A program made the translations under genes and the position numbers. The notes under the pieces are model-generated. The model was not told the origin of the DNA, made no database searches, and was given only the letters and a program-made list of their open reading frames with translations. This document shows positions 31,985-41,875 of a stretch of 64,000 nucleotides of DNA, one piece after another. The stretch is taken from assembly GCA_917880885.1 (NCBI GenBank), contig OU862930.1:31254040-31318039 (forward strand), given 5' to 3'. The stretch comes from Limnephilus marmoratus (Eukaryota > Arthropoda > Insecta > Trichoptera > Limnephilidae). How positions within the stretch are numbered: position 1 is the stretch's first letter; every line of letters begins with the position of its first letter.

Positions 31985-32430
31985 AAATTGTTCCTAATAA
32001 AATAAAAAATAAAAATTGTGTAGATTTAATAATTAGCCCCTTACATAGGTCTTCATCGTGACATTGAGTAAGTTTTTTTGACATCTCAAAGTCTGGATTG
32101 GCCACACGATGACACAATACAGTGAAGCTGTCTTCTGGGCAAAATACATTTGCAATTGTATTTGCGCCATTACTTTTGGAGTGGGTTCTCCGGTAGCCGT
32201 TAAATAATTCATCATCGTCGAGTCTTTCATCTACGATGAAATCTCCTCCCAAGGCATCTGGTGAAGTGTTAAAAATTGGGAATTTGTTTGATAAAATTAA
32301 CCCACACTTTTTTAATTTAATTTTCCTTGCAGCCTCGACTACTTTCAATACTTTTGGTTCTAGAGTTTTACCCTGTTCCATGGCTTTGGTCCCATATAAT
32401 TCTGTACCCGAGAAGCATACGGATGCAAGT
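31985..32430 (-). pseudogene. YqaJ-type (lambda-exonuclease-like) nuclease remnant
   Basis: On the minus strand the frame reads YGTKAMEQGKTLEPKVLKVV, then KCGLILSNKFPIFNTSPDAL. The second half shifts frame into KVMAQIQLQMYFA and then back into HRVANPDFEMSKK. The order G-x-x-x-E-P, SPD-x-L, a lost E-I-K-like strand and QIQLQMY is the YqaJ/lambda-exonuclease fold with its catalytic D and Q residues. Eukaryotic YqaJ genes of this kind are carried by ISL2EU transposons. It lies about 2 kb beyond the THAP-DDE_4 transposase, in convergent orientation, with a mariner inserted between. It could instead be an independent host gene relic. Confidence 0.65.
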
Positions 32431-32646
32431 CCGAAAAGGTAAATGTTCAGGAGAGCCAAAAAACTATTTTTTCTCTAACTATGATCTCATAATTTCTTCG
32501 GATGTCCATACAGATAGATAAAAAGTGCAAGTGAAAATTAGCGTGAGTAAAAAATTTGTTTAAAATGAATTTAATCAAAAAGAGAATTTAATTATGAACG
32601 AAGGTAAATACAACGAAATGTTAATGAAAAATCTGCTTACTACTTT

Positions 32647-32863
32647 AGTCGGCTGGTCAAAGAACACTGAATTGATTTCAAACTTTCACATTCACAAAGG
32701 TCCACTTTTCACAAATTGCAAGACGCCAGAGTTACGCACCAACGTGTGATATTTGAGTGTATTTTTCCACCGCGTGCAACAACATCTGGCATCGAGGACC
32801 TTCCCGCCATTCTGAACGCTGTGAAAGTTTGAAATCAATTCAGTGTTCTTTGACCAGCCGACT
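32647..32863. mobile_element. 217-bp MITE with 44-bp perfect inverted repeats
   Basis: AGTCGGCTGGTCAAAGAACA starts the left arm at 32647-32690, and its exact complement ends the element at 32820-32863. TTA lies before and TAA after. No coding content. Confidence 0.85.
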
Positions 32864-32997
32864 AAGATTATCTACAATGTCGTCGGAATTTCTCATAAGC
32901 TTGGTAATCCTCTAATATTTAAGGAATCCCGCTACCCTTATCCCGATCATTACAAGCCATTGAAATTGATATACTTTCCGCAGTTCAGCTTATTAAT

Positions 32998-33230
32998 ACG
33001 ACCACAGCAAGTCTGCAGAGGCAACGTGAAACTAGCACGGGCACATTAAAAAAACTTTTCAATCAGCCTGAGGCTATCGCAAATGAAATTGGAGAAGAAA
33101 TCACGGTCTGCAGAATCACCGGCCGTTAAACAAATCGGCCCAACATTCAGACTCAGTCAGTTGAAGAATATTACCGACTTTAATTGTAATGCATCTTTTA
33201 CCATCTATCCAAACGTTAGTAGTTATTTCT
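32998..33230 (+). pseudogene. hAT transposase fragment (DUF4371/ZMYM-like group)
   Basis: The plus-strand frame reads TTASLQRQRETSTGTLKKLF and then, after a C-to-T type stop, TNRPNIQTQSVEEYYRL. R-Q-x-N-R-x-N-x(5-9)-E-Y-Y-R is a signature of the hAT transposases related to ZMYM and 52-kDa-repressor-like proteins. Only about 75 codons are left and two are stops. It has no visible partner elsewhere in the window. Confidence 0.5.
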
Positions 33231-33524
33231 TGATATAATTAAGTTGAAACGTAGTGTAATTTCCAAAATCTGTGCCTAATAAAAGTGTGGCGGCTTGTGG
33301 AACATTTCCCGTAAACATGAATATTTATCGACACCAATTTGTTGCCACGCATGTTTATACCATTTCTGTCATACCAGTAGTAGATGCGTCTGCAACTAGC
33401 TACCAGCCAAGGGCGGATCCACCGTTGTGGGCACGGTGGGCATGCCCACAACCCTAATAGACTTGTAATGTGACACTTTCGCGGTTTTTTGAGATGACAC
33501 AGGCCCTGAGGGAAATTATTTTAT

Positions 33525-33983
33525 ACTAGCTGATCCGGCGAACTTCGTACCGCCTCAGAATCAAAAACTGTTGTCAAATTATTAGCTGAATTGATCTAAA
33601 TTGTTTCTCCCTGCGTATCCTTTCCCCTCTCGCGTTCCCTCTCCCCACTCCACTTCTCCCCTTCCCCTGTCCCGCTAACCCCCGTTCCTGAGTTCCTTTC
33701 CCCCCTCCCACCTCCCCCCTCCCCCGGTTCACAGTTCAATATTATACCCCTTACAATATTGCTGCAGTTCTTTCAAAATAGGAGAATTCGTTCCATACAA
33801 AATGTATGGGGAAAATAATTTTCTTCGGAGTGGAACACCCTTTACTTTTAGGGGTATGAAAAATAGATGTTGGTCGATTCTCAGACCTACCAGATAAGCA
33901 CACAAAATTTCATCAAAATTGGTCCAGCCGTTTCGGAGGAGTATGGTAACAAACACCGTGACAAGAGAATTTTATATATTAGA

Positions 33984-33990
<7 letters not shown>
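33525..33990 (+). mobile_element. RTE-derived SINE-like repeat
   Basis: It begins ACTAGCTGATCCGGCGAACT and ends near GAATTTTATATATTAGAAGAT, with AAAATTTCATCAAAATTGGT followed by CCAGCCGTTTCGGAGGAGTA. This head and tail type is common to RTE-related short repeats in insects. An AT dinucleotide microsatellite follows at 33988-34030. A related 3' tail lies at about 60385-60480. Confidence 0.65.
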
Positions 33991-34025
<35 letters not shown>

Positions 34026-34064
34026 AAAATATATTTAATGGAGATAAAAGATTGATTCGAATTC

Positions 34065-34440
34065 AATTAATAATAATAATAATAATAGAAAGTTGTTTAT
34101 TTCAGCCCAACAGAGCGGTGAGTGCAATACTCTGTCAGCATTATAAAAGTTTACATTACATAAAATGGATTTACTAGATAAAAAAGAAAAAATAAAATAA
34201 TATAAAAAAGATTTTAAAAATATATTTGTGATATATACACATATTTAGTACTCGTATATCTACTACGGGGGCTTCAGATGAATTCTCCATGTTTGGCCAC
34301 TGGGCCACGGCCTGGACGAGAGTGTTCTCCGATCTTTGGTAGCGATGACTCACCCCGGCTTTTCTGTGTACATCAAAGCGGCGAACCCATGTACCCTTCC
34401 TTCTGCGAACATCTGCGAGGCACTGCATCGTCAGGGTAGG
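34065..34440 (-). mobile_element. Non-LTR retrotransposon 3' end with (ATT)n tail
   Basis: On the minus strand a short frame (84 codons, 34174-34428, with VRRRKGTWVRRFDVHR and QAVAQWPNMENS) is followed by an AT-rich 3' UTR. It ends GAAATAAACAACTTTC and then (TATTAT)n. The layout suggests a LINE 3' end; I do not recognise the protein with confidence. Confidence 0.4.
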
Positions 34441-34768
34441 CCGAATAGCGCCCTATATGCGTTGTTGTATTGTATATGATTAAATCTTGACATGCAGCAA
34501 ACACTGTGGGAATACATAATTATAATAAACACAATTAAATAACTTTGTTATTTATGGTTTAATAAAACCAATTTACTTAATAAACAATTAGATTTGTCTA
34601 ACACCCCGATTTTTAAAATATTTCCATTACCCCCACCCACGTTCACCCCTCCCTCTTAGGCACCTCCCTCATCGCCCCCACCTAAGTTGATATTCTGTCT
34701 CCCTCTTCTAATTTTACTTATAAATACCATGTTTTTCTGTATTATGTTCAATATATTTTTATTCACCC

Positions 34769-34850
34769 CTGAGGAAGGTTCAGTACGGACCGAAACCGGT
34801 TGGATTAAAAAATAATAAAGTGGAATTGAAACAAAGTTATCTAATTAATA
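34769..34850 (+). ncRNA. Hammerhead-ribozyme-like motif in a Penelope-type 3' end
   Basis: CTGAGGA at 34769-34775 is followed by GGTTC...GGACC, which can pair as helix II, then GAAA at 34792-34795 and the self-complementary ACCGGT-T as a very short helix III. This is the minimal hammerhead core (CUGANGA ... GAAA ... UH). It is followed by AATAATAAAGTGGAATTG, a tail type seen in Penelope-like elements. Helix I is weak here. Activity is not shown by sequence alone. Confidence 0.5.
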
Positions 34851-34920
34851 ATAATAATAAATTTGGACAACTTATATAGCGCTGTTTTTGCGAAAAATCG
34901 CCTCAAGAGCGCTGTAATTG
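34847..34920. repeat. (AAT)n with retroelement 3'-tail repeat, second copy
   Basis: It has the same order and hairpin motif as 18594-18700 (GCGCTGTTTTTGCGAAAAAT then CCTCAAGAGCGCTGTAA). Confidence 0.6.
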
Positions 34921-34982
34921 TATATATGATTAAAGTTGACTATATGATATATAGTCAACTTTATGATTCAAGTTGACACATG

Positions 34983-35358
34983 ATTAAAGTACCTACAGAA
35001 TTCTTACAGTAGGTACTCACTCTCGATCCAACCTTTGCAGAATGCGAGTCGTTTGCCATAGCATACTTTCGACTGTATTAAAGTAACTACAGAATTCTTA
35101 CAGTAGGTACTCACTCTCGATCCAACCTTTGCAGAATGCGAGTCGTTTGCCATAGCATACTTTCGACTGTATTAAAGTACCTACAGAATTCTTACAGTAG
35201 GTACTCACTCTCTATCCAACCTTTGCAGAATGCGAGTCGTTTGCCATAGCATACTTTCGACTGTATTAAAGTACCTACAGAATTCTTACAGTAGGTACTC
35301 ACTCTCTATCCAACCTTTGCTGAATGCGAGTCGCTTGCCATGGCACATTTCCAACTGC
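34983..35358. repeat. 94-bp tandem repeat, four units
   Basis: ATTAAAGTACCTACAGAATT starts units at 34983, 35077, 35171 and 35265, with a diverged fifth start at 35359, all exactly 94 bp apart. The first three units are almost identical; the fourth is more diverged. Read on the minus strand, each unit holds the end of the Harbinger transposase frame (PWQ-x-TRI-x-QRLDRE), so the tail of that gene has been amplified. Confidence 0.9.
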
Positions 35359-36060
35359 ATTGAAGTACCTACAGAATTCGTTTCTTATGAAGAAGTTCCC
35401 GTTAGAACTTGTAAATCCACTATTAACTCTGTCGCCTTCAACTGCAATCATGTCGTCACTAATGTTGTATTGCATATTGTTATCTATAAGAAAATTGTGC
35501 AACACGCATGTGGCTTTGACAATTTTGTCGACCAGTTCGATTTTACATTCAAATGTTCTCCTATATTATACGCTCCATCGAGCTGACAGTAAGCCAAATG
35601 CGTGCCTACTCTGCGTGCCCTAAAATGTACTAAATTTTGCGACTGCGACTGTTAATCTTACTTTTTAATAAGCCCGCATTAAATTGGTCATATAAAGGAA
35701 AACTTCATCACCCACAAAAACATAGTGCTTTTGGAATCCACCTGAGATCAGCGGTTCCTGTTCAGGCAATTGTAGATTACCTCTCTTTAGTTTTGTCCAA
35801 ATTTGCCATCATTCAGAATTCCGCTTTTGCTGAATGGATCCAATATCTATCATGATAAATTTTCTTCTCACATCAGCCACTTCTAGTAAAACAATTGAAC
35901 AGGCATGCTTGTAGTTGTGGAAATCTGAACCCAAATCAGGTGGAGCCTTTATGACCACATGTTTTCCATCAATGGCTCCGACCCAATGGTCAAATTGACA
36001 AATTTCCTTGAATTCTGCAGCCATTCTTTTCCACTCATCTTGGGTTGGTTCTGCCATTAC
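35299..36060 (-). pseudogene. Harbinger-type DDE transposase, catalytic exon, decayed
   Basis: The minus-strand exon starts after an acceptor (ATTTCAG) at 36061. It reads MAEPTQDEWKRMAAEFKEIC and then HWVGAIDGKHVVIKAP, the first catalytic segment of PIF/Harbinger transposases, followed by KHACSIVLLEVAD and FIMIDIG. The rest is frameshifted. MTNLMRAY-like, ARR-like and LHNFLIDNN motifs follow in order, then FCRYFNAVGNVPWQATRIQQ at the end. The frame has several stops, so it is inactive. Upstream exon 36736-36855 holds the HTH. The MADF-type gene lies divergently beyond it, the usual two-gene layout of Harbinger elements. Confidence 0.8.
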
Positions 36061-36117
36061 CTGAAATTATTTATTTTCATTCTGCCTGACATGAGAATTA
36101 TTTCAGACTTTGTTATA

Positions 36118-36656
36118 TGAGGGCTGTCTGTAAAATAAATGCTGCGGTCACGAGGAACAATTTCATGCGCAATCCGGCAACACATTCTTAGTTGCATAAA
36201 GTGTACAGGAAACAGTGTATGAGTGCGAAAGGTTGGTTTAGAAGGTCTCCAGTCACAACTGAATCCAAGAATTCCCCGCAATTGATGACGTAGCACTCAA
36301 GGAATTCGGCTCCTTCAACCCGTTGTTTTTTGTGATCTTTGGTGAGCATTTTTGGGACCCAACTTGCGCACCTTGTGCACCCACCTTGTGATATCCCAAA
36401 TGTTCTGTCAAAATCTTGTCAATAGTGGTCTTACTGATATGACCATATCACAGAGATTTGAAAAAATTAATTACAGAGCTTTATTCACACCAGAACTGGC
36501 GGGTGCGGCTAGCAGAGGCTCCATCGCGAATGGGTCACAGAGAGTGGAGTATGATGAGCACTTGACGTGGGGGAACACGCCAGTATTGCCGGATTGCACG
36601 CAAAATCGTTCCTCGTGACAACAGGACCTTGGAGACATTATTTTACAGACAGCCTT
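36118..36656. mobile_element. TIR element inserted in the Harbinger transposase intron
   Basis: GGCTGTCTGTAAAATAA near 36122 recurs as its complement near 36640-36653. Further matches occur inside, with GTCACGAGGAACAATTTCATG on the left (first 20 bases GTCACGAGGAACAATTTCAT) and AATCGTTCCTCGTGAC on the right. TA-type flanks are possible. No intact gene is present. Confidence 0.65.
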
Positions 36657-36735
36657 CGTATTACACATTCATATATTCTCTTCTTGTAATCTATGTAAAA
36701 ACCCAGCTGGGCGTAAAATCAAATAAATAAATTAC

Positions 36736-36855
36736 CATCAGTTGGAGGTGCTTACAAATATCATCACATATTCTTCTACAATTTCTGAAACGGTTGATCT
36801 GCCAATCCTATAATTGTAGGCAATAGTCGTGAAGCTATCGCCTGTTGTCAAGTAC
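36736..36855 (-). pseudogene. Harbinger transposase HTH exon
   Basis: An acceptor (TTGATTTACAG) at 36857-36856 and a GTAAT donor after 36736 bound a 120-bp exon reading RYLTTGDSFTTIAYNYRIGR and STVSEIVEEYV. This is the helix-turn-helix that precedes the DDE domain in Harbinger transposases. It joins to 36060 across an intron that now holds a TIR element. Confidence 0.75.
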
Positions 36856-36874
36856 CTGTAAATCAAGAGAATTT

Positions 36875-37288
36875 TTGTTTCAGTCAAAGAGGCCAAGAGC
36901 CTGTGGGAGAAACTTCAAGGGGAGTACTGGCAAGCAACAGAAAGGAACAAGAGAAGCCTGGCACAAGCAGCAATTTCTACTGCGAAATGGAAGAATTTCC
37001 ATCAAATGGAGTTTCTTCGACCAACAATGACAAAGAGACTCAGGCAAAGTAACATCAGTATCTACACCCTCGGTGCAAAACTTGACAGATACGGAAGATG
37101 ATGATATGGTGGATGATGTAATTGAGTCATCTGCAAGGAAGAAGCAATCTTCTGAGGATGCCGCTGTGGAATCATTTTTCCATAGTAGGTACAAAATGAC
37201 CAGTGAGTTGAGAGTTGATCTTCAGATAATAGTGATGCAAGAACTTTTCAATTTGTTATGGAGGCTCGAAAAGAAAACGATGCTTTAA
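36875..37288 (+). pseudogene. MADF-BESS-like accessory protein of the Harbinger element
   Basis: The frame holds EAKSLWEKLQGEYWQATERN and then AKWKNFHQMEFLRP, the C-terminal half of a MADF/Myb-SANT-like domain. An acidic linker (DTEDDDMVDDVIE) follows, then AAVESFFHSRY...LRVDLQ, a BESS-like end. A one-base shift lies near 37060. The first half of the domain is missing. It is transcribed away from the transposase, with about 20 bp between the conserved parts. In Harbinger elements this partner protein helps bring the transposase to DNA in the nucleus. Confidence 0.7.
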
Positions 37289-37304
37289 ATTATGAAGACC
37301 GGCG

Positions 37305-37360
37305 GCGTGGTCAAGCCTCTTGACTCGCAATCCGAATCCCAGCCTGGGTAAATAAATTTT
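37305..37360 (+). repeat. tRNA-like SINE head fragment
   Basis: GGCGTGGTCAAGCCTCTTGA followed by CTCGCAATCCGAA is a tRNA-like A-box and anticodon-arm segment. The same block heads the SINE at 52498. Confidence 0.5.
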
Positions 37361-37414
37361 ATTTTTTGATTTAATTTGTGGTTATTTCACAATTAATTAA
37401 TTAAAAATAATGTA

Positions 37415-37800
37415 CAGGGTGTAATAGGACGTACCGGAGAGATTTTAACCAGCGATTCCTGATCATATTTGGAGTAAAAAATGTAGTTGTCATTTTGGTG
37501 TCCAATGATATTTTTTCTATTAAGAATTAAAAAAAATATCTTTTTTCAATTACACCACGCTACTGTTCTTACCGATATGGGATATATTCCGTCGTGATGG
37601 GTTTGAGCGATATGCGCTGTTTCGTGTGGTAATATGCTGTTAGACCGAGACCCAGTGCTTATGAAGTGAACGAAAAATATTTTTAATGTTTTTAATAGAA
37701 AAAAATGTTGTCAGACAGCAAAATGAAATATAAATTTTTACTCCAAATATGCTCAGGAATCGCTGGTTAAAATTCCTCAGGTTCATCCTGTTACACCCAG
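37415..37800. mobile_element. mariner-type MITE with about 65-bp inverted repeats
   Basis: TA lies at 37413-37414 and 37801-37802. CAGGGTGTAATAGGACGTAC begins the element and the matching end is TTACACCCAG. The arms match through AACCAGCGATTCCTGA and GGAGTAAAAA. No coding content. Confidence 0.85.
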
Positions 37801-37825
37801 TATAGCATATTTGCAGCACGTTCCA

Positions 37826-38066
37826 GAGTGGAAGAGACTGTCAGTATTGCCCTGGTGTAAGACCACCATTCAGAATTGAAACGTTGCTTGAAATGGCTTA
37901 AGCTGTATTTGGTGACCAGATCTGAATAGCCAGATACTTTCCCATCTCCTTCCCCTCCCCACTTTCTTCAGCCTCACAACATACCCCGATTGGGGATGCC
38001 ACAGTCTCACTGGCTCCAGACGGGAGCAGTTGGGACTCTTGTAAGGTCATGGAAAGATCACTGGTA
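37826..38066 (-). mobile_element. tRNA-headed SINE family, body copy
   Basis: On the minus strand this gives CCCAACTGCTCCCGTCTGG, a CCCCAATCGGGGTATG-like hairpin, then CTGGCTATTCAGATCTGGTC and CGTTTCAATTCTGAATGG. The same body occurs at 45445-45692, 52560-52735 and 57352-57515. Confidence 0.75.
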
Positions 38067-38649
38067 AGCACGGATGCCAACTCCCCGCTATTCAGGTGAC
38101 CTCGATGAAACATTGCCGTTCTATCCTCCGGAAGAGTTACAAGGTTATAGTTGGGATAGCCAAGCTGAAGAAGCACTGTTAAGGTATCTGCTTAATGAAA
38201 TTAATTTGATTAAATGGTGTTTTACTAATTTTAGATCTGAATGGGTTAAATATTCAGATCTAAAATTAGAGACAAGATCTAAAGCCCGGGCAATGTTAGG
38301 TACTTAAGCTAGTATTAAATAAATGTGAGCTATTTCTAAACTGTGCTTTATATTTTATTACAATATTGTAAATCTTCATTTAAGTTAACACCAAATTGCA
38401 AAGGTACAATATACCTATATATTTTTTTTAATTGCCGGCAACCCGGGCGTTTATTGAAATAACATTAACATATACAAACAAGTAAGTAACCCGCCTCACT
38501 AGACAAGGCCTGTTCTGAGACGGGTACATTTAAATGCATACATATAGGTACACAGACATACACACATACACATAATATGTATACGCATGCATGCACATAA
38601 AAACATAAGTATACAGAATCTAGATAAAATTATTGTAAATTGTTGATGA
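38067..38649. other. Spacer with an unrecognised 77-codon frame
   Basis: The plus-strand frame at 38074-38307 includes ETLPFYPPEELQGYSWDS and ends cleanly in a stop, but I do not recognise it. A near-palindrome (TTAGATCTGAAT and ATTCAGATCTAA) lies at about 38231-38265. ACAY-type microsatellite sequence fills about 38540-38600. Confidence 0.35.
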
Positions 38650-38840
38650 CTAAAGTGGGATGTACGATGTACATAATGTCATAAAGCCAAAAATATAAAA
38701 AGAATTATTGAAAATTGTTTTAAGGTTATCATGGAATGTACATAGTGTCATAAAACCAAAAATCTTGACAGAATTAATGGAAATTATTACAAGTTTTTCA
38801 TGGAATGTATGTATATATATATATAGTTTCATAAAATCAA
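38650..38840. repeat. Tandem repeat, about 63-bp unit, three units
   Basis: ATAATGTCATAAAGCCAAAA, ATAGTGTCATAAAACCAAAA and ATAGTTTCATAAAATCAAGA mark successive units with intervening CATGGAATGTA motifs. Confidence 0.7.
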
Positions 38841-38916
38841 GAATTTCGTTAAAACTTTAAAAACACGTAGTAATGCCAAGATCTAAATCTAAACGTAGTA
38901 ACAATTCAGCAAAATA

Positions 38917-39864
38917 CGAGGTATATCCAGAAAGTAAGTGTACTGTGACCACAACGGGCGGAGGTTTTTAGTTTTTTGAGGGTTGGCAACACTTAGTGGT
39001 ACAGGGGGGTCTCCTGACCAGAAAGAGCACCGCAGGAACATTGTTGTACGTAAACTCACGTTTTAGTGTCCAGTTGCGTGAAAGTTGTCGGCAAAAAATC
39101 CCGCCAGGTGCTTTGATCTGCATTTTACTCACGGAAGAAATAACACTTACAAGAAAAAAAGGTGAGGATTTCTGAGCTTTATTGTTACTGGAGATGAAAG
39201 TGGGTGACTCATTACATGCCTGGGAAAAAAACAGTCATCAAAGTGGCATCATACCAATTCCCCATCTGTGAAAAAATTGAAAACCTCAATTTCGGTAAAA
39301 AAAAATTATGGTCTCAGTGTTTTAGGACCGAAAAGGCATCATTTTGTTCAAATTTCGGCCTCAGGTTGAGATCATCAGTGCACAACAATATTGTGTACCC
39401 TAAAAAAACTCAAAAGGAGCATTCAAAACAAAAGGAGGGGAATGCTGACCAGAGAAGTGTGCCTTTTTCACAAAAACATCCGACCTCACAAAGCTTAGCC
39501 ACCAATAAGATCACGGACTCATTTGATTGGGATGTTTTGAACCACTCCCCGTAATCCCCTGACTTGACGTCTTCAGATTATCATTTTTTGACCTTCCTAA
39601 AGGCATGTATGGGTGAAAATAAAATTTCAACCGACGAGCGGGTGCAGAAAGTGGCCCTAAAGAGGGGGAAGGAGCTGGCGGGAGAATTCTTCGAGAAGGG
39701 CAAAAGAAACTTGTGCCACGGCTCACCACATGCATTGAACGGGTTAGCAATTACTTGGAAAAATAGTCAACAAGTATATCAACAATATCCTGTATTTTTT
39801 TTTCTAATACACTTTTTCAAAAAAAAAAAAAAAAATAGTACACTTACTTTCTGGATATGCCTCG
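38917..39864 (+). mobile_element. mariner transposon, internally deleted, with transposase relic
   Basis: TA flanks at 38915-38916 and 39865-39866. The ends CGAGGTATATCCAGAAAGTA and its complement form inverted repeats of about 28 bp. On the plus strand GDETWVTHYMPGKK carries the first catalytic aspartate. FDWDVLNHSP, a stop and SPDLTSSDYHFLTFLKA carry the third. The second aspartate region is not recognisable between them. At 948 bp it is a deleted copy and inactive. Confidence 0.88.
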
Positions 39865-39977
39865 TAATATAAATAAACGTATGAGGTAATAATAAACTTA
39901 ACTTGCGTAAAACATAAGCAGCAAAGGAAAGAATAAATCTCTATAAATAAAATAACACATATATTTAAGTACATAGT

Positions 39978-40515
39978 TGTTAGATGGTGTCAAAATATGC
40001 AATTTGTAGCGCGCCGTTTTTACGCTTGCCACTACACCATCTCTTTCCCCCGTACAGCGCCATCCTGCTCACCCACCCCTAAGCAAACCAGGATGCGCCG
40101 ACGCCTTCTGCGCATCTCCCACCCTCGAGCCGCTACATAAACCACACCCCGCAACAAGGAATGGGCTATATAACAGGCTGCGCGCCCTAAATTAGTCAGT
40201 TCGTCTGCAGCTCGCTCTTGGCTAGTACGCTCTCTTAGTTGCGCTTCGTCCTCTGGCACGACCCTCTAAGGAGTATTCTACTACCATAAGTAAAGCACCA
40301 ACCAGACCCCCGACTGCTGCCTTAGTTGCGCTTCGTCCTATGGTACGACCCTCTAAGCAGAACCACAGTCAGCTTTTGTTGTTCCCAAAGCCTAACGGCA
40401 AGGTTCCCTCCGATCCCTTGCTCAGTTAATTAGTGAATTGATACATTGTGACTATTTTTACCATATTATGTGATCTGTGAACTTACTTTCTTAAATAAAT
40501 AACCTTTTACCAACA
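39978..40515 (+). mobile_element. LTR-like block, possible solo LTR
   Basis: It starts TGTTAGATGGTGTC and ends CCAACA. It has a TATATAA box at about 40167-40173 in a GC-richer patch. A 36-bp stretch starting TTAGTTGCGCTTCGTCCT is duplicated at 40237 and 40323. TG...CA ends and a central TATA box suit an LTR, but no target duplication or second copy is seen. Confidence 0.4.
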
Positions 40516-41130
40516 ATTGTGTTATAAATTTTAATTTTGAAATCAGTGGGTATCTCTATATTGCAATGAAAAAATATTTTCTTCACTTTTATATATAAGA
40601 AAAATCACATTTATAAGAATTCCGAAAGTTTAATCTTATGTCTTTCGAACGTATGGTGTATTTATGACTCCGTAATTATTGTACTTCGTCCCGCGCAAGC
40701 CCTGCTCGGCAACTGAGCTAGATACCACGCAACTTTGCGAAATAAAAAAAGACAGCAATACTTGTGTCTCGCTTACACCGCAAAGATGTAGATTATCTTT
40801 CTAGGGTTAAAATAATAAGTGACCTTAGGAAAAATGTAATGCCAGTAGGGCAAATAATGTCCTTATTATAATAATATTTTGAAAAAAAAGCAGAAAAAAT
40901 TACAGTTTTTTTTTATTTTATTTTTATTCAATCTGTAAAATTATCTGCAAAGTTATACATTTTTAAAACATTTGCTTTTTCAGAAAAATTAGCTCTGAAG
41001 AGTAAATCTGTAAATATTTATTTTTAAATAAAAGGATAAAACAATACACATAAGATTTGTGCATTTTTTAAATTTATTTTATTATTTTACTTACCTATAC
41101 AATACAGTTAGCAATAATAAAACGCTAAGT
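40516..41130. other. AT-rich spacer without recognised gene
   Basis: No frame, known repeat or RNA gene is recognised in this stretch. Confidence 0.35.
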
Positions 41131-41135
41131 TAATA

Positions 41136-41495
41136 TGTTGTGGAGGTCGAACAAAGGACACTGAATTGCATTCGGCTGGCTATTCGATTGGTCACCTAGC
41201 ATCCAATCGAATTCATTCTCAAATCACGGAACTCTCCTCGCACTGCATCGGAAACTACCAAGCATTCTGTTTTATTCTACCGGTCAAGACTCACTTGCAT
41301 ATCGTGTTTGTTCGCCCTTCATATTATTATTATTGTTCATATTTAAATATAGAGGAATTAAGTGTAAGTTGTAAATTGTTAATAAACCTGTAAGTAATGT
41401 ACCGACATCTTACTTATTTGATTTACCACACCCTTCATACACTTTAAAACACATAACACATCACCCTGTAATTGGTGACCTCCATAAAACACATG
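41136..41495 (+). mobile_element. Possible LTR with adjacent primer-binding site
   Basis: The block begins TGTTGTGGAGGTCGAAC and includes an AATAAA signal near 41382. At 41471 it is followed directly by ATTGGTGACCTCCA, which resembles the TGGTGACC-type primer-binding site after Gypsy 5' LTRs. The downstream internal region is not recognisable. Confidence 0.4.
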
Positions 41496-41875
41496 TGCCT
41501 CTATAATGTATTTATGATGATATTGTTTCCACAGTAAATGACAATAATAAAATTCAAGAATTGGCAAGATTGCATTACGCCATTCAAATTCCCAGCCATT
41601 CGCTGTGTGGGGTCAGTCCTGCCAACCAGCAGGAGTTAGTAGTTCCAGTCAATCCCTTCCTTACCGACCGCAGTAGTTGGAGAAGTTTTCCTGTTGGCCG
41701 CCGGAGAGACAAGCAGTACCTCTGCGGCGCAAGCAGTACCTCTGGCGGCGAGTGAGCGAACCAAACATGTGAGGCGGCAATTTTTAAATAAGCTGCTAAC
41801 AGTACACGTATTTATACTTACTTACTACCTAAACAGTTCTTAATTTACTTCTTTGTTCAATGTATACTAGAGATG

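Noticed and set aside
31985..32430. Integrated phage or virus gene (YqaJ recombinase)
   Set aside because: No other phage-like gene is nearby, while a THAP-DDE_4 transposase is; a transposon-borne copy explains it better.
34983..35358. CRISPR-like array
   Set aside because: The 94-bp units are contiguous with no spacers, and this is an animal genome. The 95-bp array at 51046 and the 58-bp array at 63251 were rejected for the same reason.
40032..40259. Minus-strand arginine-rich frame of 75 codons
   Set aside because: It lies in the GC-richer part of the LTR-like block and shows no domain.
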